Below are positions 35,782-43,485 of a stretch of DNA of 64,000 bases, one piece after another. Positions within the stretch are counted from its first letter, which is position 1, and the number at the start of each line of letters is the position of its first letter. The translations under genes and the position numbers were made by a program. The stretch covers positions 70,669 to 134,668 of the forward strand of contig CAYXBP010000004.1 in assembly GCA_964463355.1 (NCBI GenBank), read 5' to 3'. The notes beneath the pieces are model-generated. The model did no database searches. It saw nothing but the letters and a program-made list of their open reading frames with translations, and had not been told where the DNA came from. This DNA is from Firm-04 sp964463355. Lineage in GTDB: Bacteria > Bacillota > Clostridia > Oscillospirales > Ruminococcaceae.

Positions 35782-36804
35782 TCAATCTGATTTCCGATAT
35801 GCTGACGGCGAAACCCCATACTCCTTCTGAAAAGCCCGAATGAAATTCTCACTGTCGGTATATCCAACTGCCTCGCTGATGCTTGCAATGCTCAGCGAGG
35901 TATTTTTCAGCAGCTCCTTCGCCTTTCTGAAACGGAATCGTTTGTGCAGCTGTGAGAAATTCTGTCCTGTGGCTTTTTTCACATAGGCAGAACAATAAGA
36001 CGGCGTAAAGCCAAGCTGCTTTGCAAGCTCTGTCAGCGATGCAGTGCGGTATTCTGTGAGAAAATAGCGGTAGATTCTTGCGGCGTCACTGCTGTGAACA
36101 GATTCTGACTGGGCTGCATACATATTTCCATATCGCACAAGACGGTACAGAAACACCTGCATCATACTGCTGATAATCTCCTCCGAATAGCTTTCATTTT
36201 CAAGCTGTTCACGGAACATCTCCAATATCAGGCTGTGCAGCGTATGTTCATCCCCGATGTGAAACATCAGGAATGGCGTATGTTCCTTTGCAAAAATGCC
36301 GTTTACAAAGAACTCCGACACGATGTTCTCACCCTTCAGCAGTGATGGATAATATTCCTCCAGCGTGCTTTTTTGCACAAGAATATTCAACACCACGCTG
36401 TCATCGAATACACCGATAGAATGATAGACCTTTGGCGCAACGATACAAAAGCAACCCTGTTCCATACGAACAATTTCACCCGAAATCATATGGCTGCACG
36501 AACCGCTTAGCACATAGATCAGTTCGAAATAAGAATGGCTATGCAGGAATTCCGGCGTGTATCGGTTGTGCTTTGACAGACAAATATGCTGCTTGCCCTT
36601 GCTGGCAAAGATGCCTTCGCCCATATCGAAGGGGCAAAGAAAATCATCATTTATTTCTGGTGTCAGAAGTCCCCGCCTGCTAATCTCATCGCGCCCGATA
36701 TGTTCAATCAGCGCAAGTCTTTCTTGTTCATCAGAACAATTGTAGTACTCCTTGTAATATAATTCATCCGCATTATATTGTGAAAGCCGTTCCAGAATAC
36801 TCAC
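35782..36804 (-). CDS. AraC-family regulator with cupin domain, GTG start
   Basis: Protein of 340 residues. A cupin-like sensor lies at about 75-165 (HSHSYFELIYVLSG, then IVAPKVYHSI) and an AraC DNA-binding domain at about 240-338 (two helix-turn-helix motifs ending SENFIRAFQKEYGVSPSAYRK). Start at GTG 36804 is favoured by GAGGTG upstream; the ATG at 36840 lies before the -10 box. It is divergent from the dockerin-GH5 gene with 131 bp between starts and ends near the intracellular GH5, so control of cellulose genes is likely though not shown. Confidence 0.87.
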   Translation of the reverse strand: MSILERLSQYNADELYYKEYYNCSDEQERLALIEHIGRDEISRRGLLTPEINDDFLCPFDMGEGIFASKGKQHICLSKHNRYTPEFLHSHSYFELIYVLSGSCSHMISGEIVRMEQGCFCIVAPKVYHSIGVFDDSVVLNILVQKSTLEEYYPSLLKGENIVSEFFVNGIFAKEHTPFLMFHIGDEHTLHSLILEMFREQLENESYSEEIISSMMQVFLYRLVRYGNMYAAQSESVHSSDAARIYRYFLTEYRTASLTELAKQLGFTPSYCSAYVKKATGQNFSQLHKRFRFRKAKELLKNTSLSIASISEAVGYTDSENFIRAFQKEYGVSPSAYRKSD

Positions 36805-36935
36805 ATACTTCACCTCACTCCGATTATACCATAGAATCATAAAAAATGATAGTGTTTTCCGATAAAAATCACCCTTTTGTTTTTTATGGCGATGGTGTAT
36901 AATAAAAGCACGATACTTTCAGGAGCGTGATGTTT
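36805..36935. promoter_or_regulatory. divergent promoter region, AraC / dockerin-GH5
   Basis: A minus-strand TATAAT (plus 36823-36828) and a plus-strand TATAAT (36898-36903) lie 70 bp apart. Both -35 boxes are poor (for example TTTTGT at 36875), which fits activator-dependent transcription. No operator repeat was recognised by eye. Confidence 0.65.
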
Positions 36936-38693
36936 ATGAAGAAATTCGGACGTTTTTTTGCGGCAGTGACAGCTTCTCTGATGTGTATGACAGGTCTTTC
37001 ACTTGGAACGATTTCTGCTGAAGAAGCTGAGAAAACTGTCCTCTTTTCGGGAACTGCAACTAAAGAGTTCACCGCATGGGATGAATGGGACAAGGCAGTG
37101 GGGCTTGGCAACAACGAATTTGATGTGAATAATTTTGCAGAACCGTTCACCATGACAGTGGACTACGAAAGCACGGGGAATCCAGTGCTGGTGTTCTTTT
37201 CGTGGACGGGCGGACCGTCGTGGTGTCAGATGAACCCGACCTACACCGCAAACGGTACTGCCTACTATACTTATGACACGATATGTGAGAATTACGGCGA
37301 TGATTTTTCTCTCCTCAATGGTATCAACGTCATGCCTGGCGGTGCTAATTTGACGGTTACTGAAGTTGCATTTTTCTATGAGGGGGCGCAGGAGGAGATC
37401 GCAGTGAAATATACAGGATTTGCAGGAGAAATCGTGAATGATATCAATGCAGGCTGGAATCTTGGCAATACGCTTGATTCCTTCGGTGACTGGATTTACG
37501 ATTATGCAAAGGGCACTCCATCTGATTTTGAAAAATCATGGGGAAATCCCATTACCACAAAGTCAATGATCGATGATGTGAAAGCTGCTGGATTCAATGC
37601 AGTTCGTATTCCTGTTACATGGACACAGCATATTGATGATGCAAACAGCTATGCCATTGATAAAGCATGGATGGATCGTGTGCAGGAGATTGTGGATTAT
37701 GTCATTTGCAATGATATGTACTGCATTCTGAATGTGCATCACGATGTCGGCGGCAACAGTTGGCTGAAAGCATCGGAGAATAATATTGCGAAAAATGGTG
37801 ATAAATTCAAGGCTGTCTGGACACAGATTGCCACTCGTTTTGAAGGTTATGACAGCAAGCTGATGTTCGAGGGCTTCAATGAAATTCTTGACGAAAGCAA
37901 CAACTGGGGCTATCCAGGAACCGCGGCTACCTCTGCGGTGAATACACTCAACCAAATGTTTGTGGATACGGTTCGTGCAACAGGTAGCAATAATGCAGAA
38001 AGAGTGTTGATCGTCAACACCTATGCGGCGGGCACAAACGGTTCTTCACAGGACGATTTTGTTGTTCCGACAGATACTGCTGAAAACAGTCTGATCGTGG
38101 AGATGCACTACTACGATCCTGGTGCATACTGCGGTGAGATCTCAGCTGACGGTAATACCCAGAGTGTCTGGACGGATGGCGGCGGCAAATCTGCTATGGA
38201 CGGTATGCTCTACAATGTATACACCCATTTTACAAGCAAGGGAATCCCCGTCATTCTCGGTGAATTTGGTGCGCACAACAAGGACAATGAGAGCGACCGT
38301 GCGGACTATGCAGGTTATCTTGTAGAGAATGCAAGAAAGTACGGTATCAAGTGCTTTTGGTGGGACGCTGGAGGCAAAGTCGAAGCTGACTCGGAGTTCG
38401 GCTACTACAAGGGCATGGCACTCTATGACCGTTATAACGGCGAGTGGGTTTTCCCTGAAATCGTTAGGGCGATTACGGGTGTGGATGTCACTGTGACTTC
38501 TCCCGTTGTTGAAGGTGATGTTAACGCTGACGGAAAACTGACTGTTGCCGATGTAGTCGCGCTCCAGAAATGGCTGCTTGCTGTGCTAGATGCACACCTC
38601 GCAAACTGGAAAGCTGCTGATCTGTGCGAGGATAACAAGCTGGATGCGGTTGATCTTTCTTTGGTAAAGCGTAGACTTCTGAATAATTACTGA
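36936..38693 (+). CDS. secreted GH5 cellulase with C-terminal dockerin
   Basis: Protein of 585 residues. Signal peptide 1-28 (cut near ISA-EE), an N-terminal beta module at about 32-150 that may be carbohydrate binding (type not assigned), a GH5 domain at about 160-510 (subfamily 4-like), and a type I dockerin at about 526-583. Catalytic Glu316 (FEGFNE) and Glu443 (LGEFG) are in place. The dockerin has two calcium loops (GDVNADGKLTVADVV and DLCEDNKLDAVDLS) and would plug the enzyme into a scaffoldin or cell-surface cohesin. ATG 36936 is ten bases after AGGAG; the ATG at 36930 is too near. The regulator gene upstream is divergent. Confidence 0.93.
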   Translation: MKKFGRFFAAVTASLMCMTGLSLGTISAEEAEKTVLFSGTATKEFTAWDEWDKAVGLGNNEFDVNNFAEPFTMTVDYESTGNPVLVFFSWTGGPSWCQMNPTYTANGTAYYTYDTICENYGDDFSLLNGINVMPGGANLTVTEVAFFYEGAQEEIAVKYTGFAGEIVNDINAGWNLGNTLDSFGDWIYDYAKGTPSDFEKSWGNPITTKSMIDDVKAAGFNAVRIPVTWTQHIDDANSYAIDKAWMDRVQEIVDYVICNDMYCILNVHHDVGGNSWLKASENNIAKNGDKFKAVWTQIATRFEGYDSKLMFEGFNEILDESNNWGYPGTAATSAVNTLNQMFVDTVRATGSNNAERVLIVNTYAAGTNGSSQDDFVVPTDTAENSLIVEMHYYDPGAYCGEISADGNTQSVWTDGGGKSAMDGMLYNVYTHFTSKGIPVILGEFGAHNKDNESDRADYAGYLVENARKYGIKCFWWDAGGKVEADSEFGYYKGMALYDRYNGEWVFPEIVRAITGVDVTVTSPVVEGDVNADGKLTVADVVALQKWLLAVLDAHLANWKAADLCEDNKLDAVDLSLVKRRLLNNY

Positions 38694-38702
38694 ATATTGA
38701 AC

Positions 38703-38735
38703 AAAGAGCTTTCATTTGATATGAAAGCTCTTTTT
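38703..38735 (+). terminator. terminator after dockerin-GH5
   Basis: Stem AAAGAGCTTTCAT / ATGAAAGCTCTTT with a five-base loop and T run. Confidence 0.88.
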
Positions 38736-38829
38736 ATGGCGACAGACCATATCATTACAACACCGTGGAACGTGGTCGAAATCTGACAAAAAGTTCGATT
38801 TGTCGGGCTTTACATAGTTTTCAAAAGAT

Positions 38830-38858
38830 TTGATAGTGTCAAATAATTGCTTTATAAT
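38830..38858 (+). promoter_or_regulatory. promoter of the broken 4Fe-4S gene
   Basis: TTGATA at 38830-38835, 17 bp, TATAAT at 38853-38858, still intact although the gene is interrupted. Confidence 0.7.
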
Positions 38859-38909
38859 ACATTCATGAATGATCATCAATAAGTCGCCGAATATGAAAGG
38901 GGTAATTAC

Positions 38910-39440
38910 ATGATTGTAGAATCAATAAAGAATATTTACAAATCAATTCTTTCCATTATGCTGTTGCGCGGTTATGCTTGTTGGACAGCTATGGTGCTGG
39001 ATTTCCTGCCCTATAAAGCCCCTTTCGAGCCAAGAAAGAAACTGGGATGGATCAGGTATGTTACATTTTCTGTTTCATTAGCTTTTGTTGGTTTGTTGTT
39101 TCTGTTAAATGCCCGAAACATAGAGAGAATTATGTTTTGGGCTTTCCTTATAGGCAATCTTCTGTCTTAAGCTGCTGGCATCTTTCTTGCGTACGCTTTC
39201 AAAGATAACCGAGCGTTTTGTAAATATATCTGCCCGATCACAGTTTTCTTAAAGCCAATGAGTTACTATTCGCTGTTTCGGGTAAAGTGTGACAAAGAAA
39301 AATGTGTTTCATGCGGTAAATGTAAAAAGATTTGCTCGATGAATGTGGATGTGACAAATAATTCACGGAGAAGAGAAAATGGTACAGAGTGCATTCTTTG
39401 TATGGAATACGTGAAAAACTGTCCCAAAAACGCCCTCTAA
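38910..39440 (+). pseudogene. 4Fe-4S membrane protein interrupted by an in-frame stop
   Basis: The frame from ATG 38910 (AGGGG upstream) stops at TAA 39168-39170 (codon 87) but goes on in the same frame to 39440. Read through, it gives 176 residues: two membrane helices, FKDNRAFCKYICP, a first cluster CVSCGKCKKIC and a second CILCMEYVKNCP. The residue at the stop would be Tyr in relatives of this type (GNLL-x-YAAGIF pattern, inferred). The second cluster has Tyr where CxxCxxCxxxC needs its third Cys, so two lesions are present. Relatives pass electrons at the membrane (NapH-like). A sequencing error could explain one change but hardly both. Confidence 0.75.
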
Positions 39441-39473
39441 ATTCTGATTGATCGAATTCTTTCCATATCTCAA

Positions 39474-39501
39474 CCGCACCCGTCCGCAGGGTGCGGCTTT
39501 T
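39474..39501 (+). terminator. terminator after the 4Fe-4S pseudogene
   Basis: Stem CCGCACCC / GGGTGCGG followed by CTTTTCT. Confidence 0.7.
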
Positions 39502-39511
39502 CTGTACACAC

Positions 39512-39550
39512 AAAACCCCTCCCAAACTCATTGAGTCAGGGAGGGGTTTT
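39512..39550 (-). terminator. ppdK terminator
   Basis: Stem AAAACCCCTCCC / GGGAGGGGTTTT with a 15-base loop, 30 bp beyond the ppdK stop. Confidence 0.85.
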
Positions 39551-39579
39551 ATTACATTACAGGATTACCTGCCAACAAC

Positions 39580-42210
39580 TTAGTTCTGGTCAGCGATAGC
39601 AGCCTGTGCAGCAGCCAGACGAGCGATCGGGACGCGGAAAGGAGAGCAGGAAACATAGGTCAGACCCAGCTTATGGCAGAACTCAACAGAAGTTGGATCG
39701 CCACCATGCTCGCCGCAGATACCGATATGCATATCGGGGCGGACTGCCTTACCCATCTTGATGGCCATATCCATCAACTTACCAACGCCGTTCTGATCCA
39801 GACGTGCAAAGGGATCATTCTCAAAGATCTTTGCATCATAGTAAGCGTTCAGGAACTTACCAGCATCGTCACGGGAGAAGCCATAGGTCATCTGAGTCAA
39901 ATCATTGGTACCGAAGCAGAAGAACTCAGCCTCGCTTGCGATTTCATCAGCAGTCAGGCATGCTCTCGGAATCTCCACCATGGTACCGACTTCGTACTTC
40001 AGGTCAATACCAGCAGCTGCAATCACAGCATCAGCGGTTTCAACAACGACCTTCTTAACGAATTTCAGCTCCTTAATCTCGCCAACCAGCGGGATCATGA
40101 TCTCAGGAACAATCGTCCAATCGGGATGTGCCTTCTTCACATTAATTGCAGCCTTGATTACAGCCTTGGTCTGCATTGCAGCGATTTCGGGGTAGGTAAC
40201 TGCCAGACGGCAGCCACGGTGACCCATCATGGGGTTGAATTCGTGCAGAGAAGCGATGATTGCCTTAATGGTTTCCACAGACTTACCCTGCGCTGCTGCC
40301 AAAGCAGCAATGTCAGCTTCCTCGGTAGGAACAAACTCGTGGAGAGGAGGATCCAAGAAACGGATGGTAACAGGGCAGCCTTCCAGAGCCTCGTACAGAG
40401 CCTCGAAGTCAGCCTGCTGCATGGGCTCGATCTTTGCCAGAGCAGCTTCACGCTCCTCAACGGTATCAGAGCAGATCATCTCACGGAAAGCAGCGATTCT
40501 TTCAGGATCAAAGAACATATGCTCAGTACGGCACAGACCAATACCCTCAGCACCCAGCTCTCTTGCCTTCTTTGCGTCAGCAGGAGTATCAGCATTGGTA
40601 CGAACCTTCAGTACGCGATACTTATCAGCCCATGCCATGATTCTGCCGAACTCGCCTGCAATCTGAGCATCCATGGTATCAATAACGCCATCGTAGATAT
40701 TACCAGTAGAACCGTCAATGGAGATCCAATCGCCCTCGGCGAAGGTTTTGCCGCCCAGTGTAAACTTCTTATTCTCCTCGTCCATCACGATTGCGGAACA
40801 ACCAGAAACGCAGCACGTACCCATACCACGAGCAACTACGGCTGCGTGAGATGTCATACCGCCACGAACGGTCAGAATACCCTGAGAGGACTTCATGCCA
40901 GTGATATCTTCCGGAGAGGTTTCCAAACGCACCAGAACAACCTTTTCGCCCTTGTTTGCCCAATCCTCAGCTGTCTCAGCAGTAAACACGATACGACCAC
41001 AAGCAGCACCAGGAGAAGCACCCAGACCCTTACCCATAGGAGTAGCAGCCTTCAGAGCCTTCTGATCAAACTGCGGGTGAAGCAGTGTATCGAGGTTTCT
41101 GGGATCGATCATTGCAACGGCTTCCTGCTCGGTTCTCATGCCCTCATCAACCAAGTCGCAAGCGATCTTCAGAGCAGCCTGAGCCGTTCTCTTACCGTTA
41201 CGGGTCTGCAACATATACAGCTTACCATGCTCAACGGTGAACTCCATATCCTGCATATCGCGGTAATGCTTCTCCAGTGTCTGGCAAACATCCTGGAACT
41301 GTGCAAATGCCTCCGGGAACTTATCAGCCATCTCAGCGATAGGCATAGGCGTACGAACACCTGCAACAACGTCCTCGCCCTGTGCATTGGTCAGGAACTC
41401 ACCCATCAGCTTCTTCTCACCAGTAGCGGGATCACGAGTGAAAGCAACACCGGTACCACAGTCATCGCCCATGTTACCGAAAGCCATCATCTGCACGTTA
41501 ACGGCGGTACCCCAGCTATAAGGAATATCGTTATCACGACGATAAACGTTTGCACGGGGGTTGTCCCAGCTGCGGAACACAGCCTTGACAGCACCCATCA
41601 ACTGCTCCTTGGGGTCGGTGGGGAAATCAACACCGATCTTTGCCTTATACTCAGCCTTGAACTGGCTTGCCAACTCCTTGAGGTCGTTAGCGTCCAACTC
41701 AACATCCTGTGTAACGCCCTTCGCAGCCTTCATCTTGTCGATAAGCTCTTCGAAGTACTTCTTACCGACTTCCATAACAACATCGGAATACATCTGGATG
41801 AAACGGCGGTAGCAGTCCCAAGCCCAACGGGGGTTATTGGAAGCCTCAGCCATATAGTTTACAACATCCTCGTTCAGACCAAGGTTCAGGATGGTATCCA
41901 TCATGCCAGGCATGGAAGCACGAGCGCCAGAACGAACAGAAACCAACAGGGGGTTGGTCTTGTCACCGAACTTCTTGCCAGTGACCTCTTCCATCTTTAC
42001 GATGTACTCGTTGATCTGATTCTGAATCTCCTCATTGATCTGTCTGCCGTCCTCATAGTACTGGGTGCAGGCCTCGGTAGTAATGGTGAAGCCCTGCGGA
42101 ACAGGCAGCCCCATGTTGGTCATTTCGGCAAGGTTTGCTCCCTTACCGCCGAGCAGCTCACGCATGGAAGCGTCGCCCTCAGAGAACAGGTAAACGAATT
42201 TTTTGCTCAT
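39580..42210 (-). CDS. ppdK: pyruvate, phosphate dikinase
   Basis: Protein of 876 residues, full length. It interconverts ATP, phosphate and pyruvate with AMP, diphosphate and phosphoenolpyruvate, and serves glycolysis in many anaerobes that lack or bypass pyruvate kinase. The N-terminal nucleotide domain (GGKGANLAEMTNMGLPVPQGF), the phosphohistidine loop GGMTSHAAVVARGMG and the C-terminal PEP domain with CGEHGGDP are intact. ATG 42210 follows GGAGG. Its codon use is strongly biased, as expected for a highly expressed gene, which leaves a long open frame on the opposite strand. Confidence 0.97.
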   Translation of the reverse strand: MSKKFVYLFSEGDASMRELLGGKGANLAEMTNMGLPVPQGFTITTEACTQYYEDGRQINEEIQNQINEYIVKMEEVTGKKFGDKTNPLLVSVRSGARASMPGMMDTILNLGLNEDVVNYMAEASNNPRWAWDCYRRFIQMYSDVVMEVGKKYFEELIDKMKAAKGVTQDVELDANDLKELASQFKAEYKAKIGVDFPTDPKEQLMGAVKAVFRSWDNPRANVYRRDNDIPYSWGTAVNVQMMAFGNMGDDCGTGVAFTRDPATGEKKLMGEFLTNAQGEDVVAGVRTPMPIAEMADKFPEAFAQFQDVCQTLEKHYRDMQDMEFTVEHGKLYMLQTRNGKRTAQAALKIACDLVDEGMRTEQEAVAMIDPRNLDTLLHPQFDQKALKAATPMGKGLGASPGAACGRIVFTAETAEDWANKGEKVVLVRLETSPEDITGMKSSQGILTVRGGMTSHAAVVARGMGTCCVSGCSAIVMDEENKKFTLGGKTFAEGDWISIDGSTGNIYDGVIDTMDAQIAGEFGRIMAWADKYRVLKVRTNADTPADAKKARELGAEGIGLCRTEHMFFDPERIAAFREMICSDTVEEREAALAKIEPMQQADFEALYEALEGCPVTIRFLDPPLHEFVPTEEADIAALAAAQGKSVETIKAIIASLHEFNPMMGHRGCRLAVTYPEIAAMQTKAVIKAAINVKKAHPDWTIVPEIMIPLVGEIKELKFVKKVVVETADAVIAAAGIDLKYEVGTMVEIPRACLTADEIASEAEFFCFGTNDLTQMTYGFSRDDAGKFLNAYYDAKIFENDPFARLDQNGVGKLMDMAIKMGKAVRPDMHIGICGEHGGDPTSVEFCHKLGLTYVSCSPFRVPIARLAAAQAAIADQN

Positions 42211-42283
42211 TGGAAATAAACCTCCACTTCATTAATTCCGCGCAAAATGGGTGAAAACACCCAATTTCAACGGATATGTTCTT

Positions 42284-42289
42284 ATTATA
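42284..42289 (-). promoter_or_regulatory. ppdK promoter, extended -10
   Basis: Minus-strand TGGTATAAT (extended -10) without a good -35, 74 bp before the ppdK ATG. Confidence 0.6.
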
Positions 42290-42389
42290 CCACAGATTCT
42301 TCCAAAATGCTAGAGGTTTTTCAAATTTTTTTTCGTTTTTCACCGCTTCTCATGCTTTTTGTCATTTTCCACAATTTTTCAAATACCCC

Positions 42390-42418
42390 TTGCAATCAGA
42401 GAGTAAATCTGCGATAAT
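42390..42418 (+). promoter_or_regulatory. rnhA promoter
   Basis: TTGCAA at 42390-42395, 17 bp, GATAAT at 42413-42418. Confidence 0.65.
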
Positions 42419-42522
42419 ATGTAGTATCATAGCAACGCAACACAAGGTCTGCTGATGCCTTCGCGGCACATCTGCCTTATGGGGTGTTATCTATTGCATC
42501 ACTTTTTTGAGAGGTTTTTTTC

Positions 42523-42990
42523 ATGGAGCATTCTACATCTATGCCACAGGTCGCCATGTTTTCCGATGGCGCGTGCAGTGGAAACCCAGGCCCTGGTGGT
42601 TGGGGCACGATCTTACGTTTTCAGGCGGGGGGGATCGTGCACGAAAAGGAACTCAGCGGTGGCGAAGCACATACCACCAACAACCGCATGGAGCTAACGG
42701 CAATCATTGAGGGGCTTTCAGCACTGAAAAAGCCCTGTTCTGTGACGATCACCACAGACAGCAAATATGTGGTGGACAGCATCACCAAGGGGTGGGTATA
42801 CGGCTGGAAAAAGCGTGGCTGGATCAAAAGTGATAAAAAGCCCGCGCTGAATGTCGACCTCTGGGAAATGCTACTGCCTCTGCTGCAACGCCACAATGTT
42901 ACTTTTTGCTGGGTGAAGGGACACGCGGGGCATCCCGAAAACGAACGCTGCGACCATCTTGCCGTGGCACAAAGCAAGGCCCATCAATAA
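42523..42990 (+). CDS. rnhA: ribonuclease HI
   Basis: Protein of 155 residues, normal length. It cuts the RNA strand of RNA-DNA hybrids. All four catalytic acids are present: FSDGACSGNPGPGG (Asp), RMEL (Glu), TTDSKY (Asp) and NERCDHLA (Asp). A basic segment KGWVYGWKKRGW forms the substrate handle of HI enzymes. ATG 42523 follows AGAGG. The gene stands alone between its own promoter and terminator. Confidence 0.95.
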   Translation: MEHSTSMPQVAMFSDGACSGNPGPGGWGTILRFQAGGIVHEKELSGGEAHTTNNRMELTAIIEGLSALKKPCSVTITTDSKYVVDSITKGWVYGWKKRGWIKSDKKPALNVDLWEMLLPLLQRHNVTFCWVKGHAGHPENERCDHLAVAQSKAHQ

Positions 42991-42997
42991 TGGAGAT

Positions 42998-43037
42998 ACC
43001 GCAACTTTAGCAAGGGAAGCGAAAAGTTGCGGTTTTT
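42998..43037 (+). terminator. rnhA terminator
   Basis: CCGCAACTTT / AAAGTTGCGG stem followed by five T. Confidence 0.85.
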
Positions 43038-43043
43038 CTGTAT

Positions 43044-43081
43044 AAAAAAATCAGCATAGCCGCATGACACGACTATGCTGA
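43044..43081 (-). terminator. rpsU terminator
   Basis: Minus-strand stem TCAGCATAG / CTATGCTGA followed by seven T, about 60 bp beyond rpsU. Confidence 0.88.
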
Positions 43082-43143
43082 CATTTTCCCAAAGAATTGT
43101 TTCTTTGGCAATCCCTTCCAGCGTTCACTGAACGTCGCGCAAA

Positions 43144-43317
43144 TCAATACTTGCGCTTACGGGCTGCCTCAGACTTCTTCTTGCGCTTTACGGAAGGCTT
43201 CTCATAGTGTTCTCTTTTACGAACTTCTGCGATCACGCCGTCTTTTGCGCAGGAACGCTTGAAACGCTTCAGAGCAGTATCCAAGGACTCGTTCTTGCCT
43301 ACGCGAACTTCTGCCAC
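43144..43317 (-). CDS. rpsU: 30S ribosomal protein S21, GTG start
   Basis: Protein of 57 residues. Highly basic, with the S21 opening AEVRVGKNESLDTALKRFKR and a C-terminal Lys/Arg tail (KRKKKSEAARKRKY). It sits near the mRNA exit of the small subunit. The start is GTG 43317, with GGGAGGG seven bases upstream and no ATG in frame. It has its own promoter (43432-43460) and terminator, separate from leuS. Confidence 0.95.
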   Translation of the reverse strand: MAEVRVGKNESLDTALKRFKRSCAKDGVIAEVRKREHYEKPSVKRKKKSEAARKRKY

Positions 43318-43431
43318 GAATTTTCCCTCCCTTTGTCCAACGACAGAGGTTTATATATGAAAGCTGCGCGACGCATCACAAACGCACTGCATCAACACGG
43401 CTCATATATCACCAAAGCACGATACAAGTAT

Positions 43432-43460
43432 ATTATATCACAGATGCTTCTATTTGTCAA
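43432..43460 (-). promoter_or_regulatory. rpsU promoter
   Basis: On the minus strand TTGACA (plus 43455-43460), 17 bp, TATAAT (plus 43432-43437). Confidence 0.82.
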
Positions 43461-43485
43461 GTTCTTTTTGCAATTGTCGCAAAAA

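Larger units (their letters stand above)
42211..42522. other. 312-bp divergent intergenic region, ppdK / rnhA
   Basis: It holds the ppdK promoter (42284-42289), a small inverted repeat GGGTG / CACCC (42250-42262) in the ppdK leader, and the rnhA promoter (42390-42418) with a leader of about 100 nt. No other gene was seen. Confidence 0.6.

Noticed and set aside
39673..42219. An 848-codon open frame antisense to ppdK
   Set aside because: It mirrors the biased codons of the highly expressed ppdK, has no recognisable domain, and ppdK is complete and certain.
42455..42710. Short open frames across the rnhA leader and start
   Set aside because: They are in other frames of rnhA and have no ribosome site; RNase HI from 42523 has all catalytic residues.
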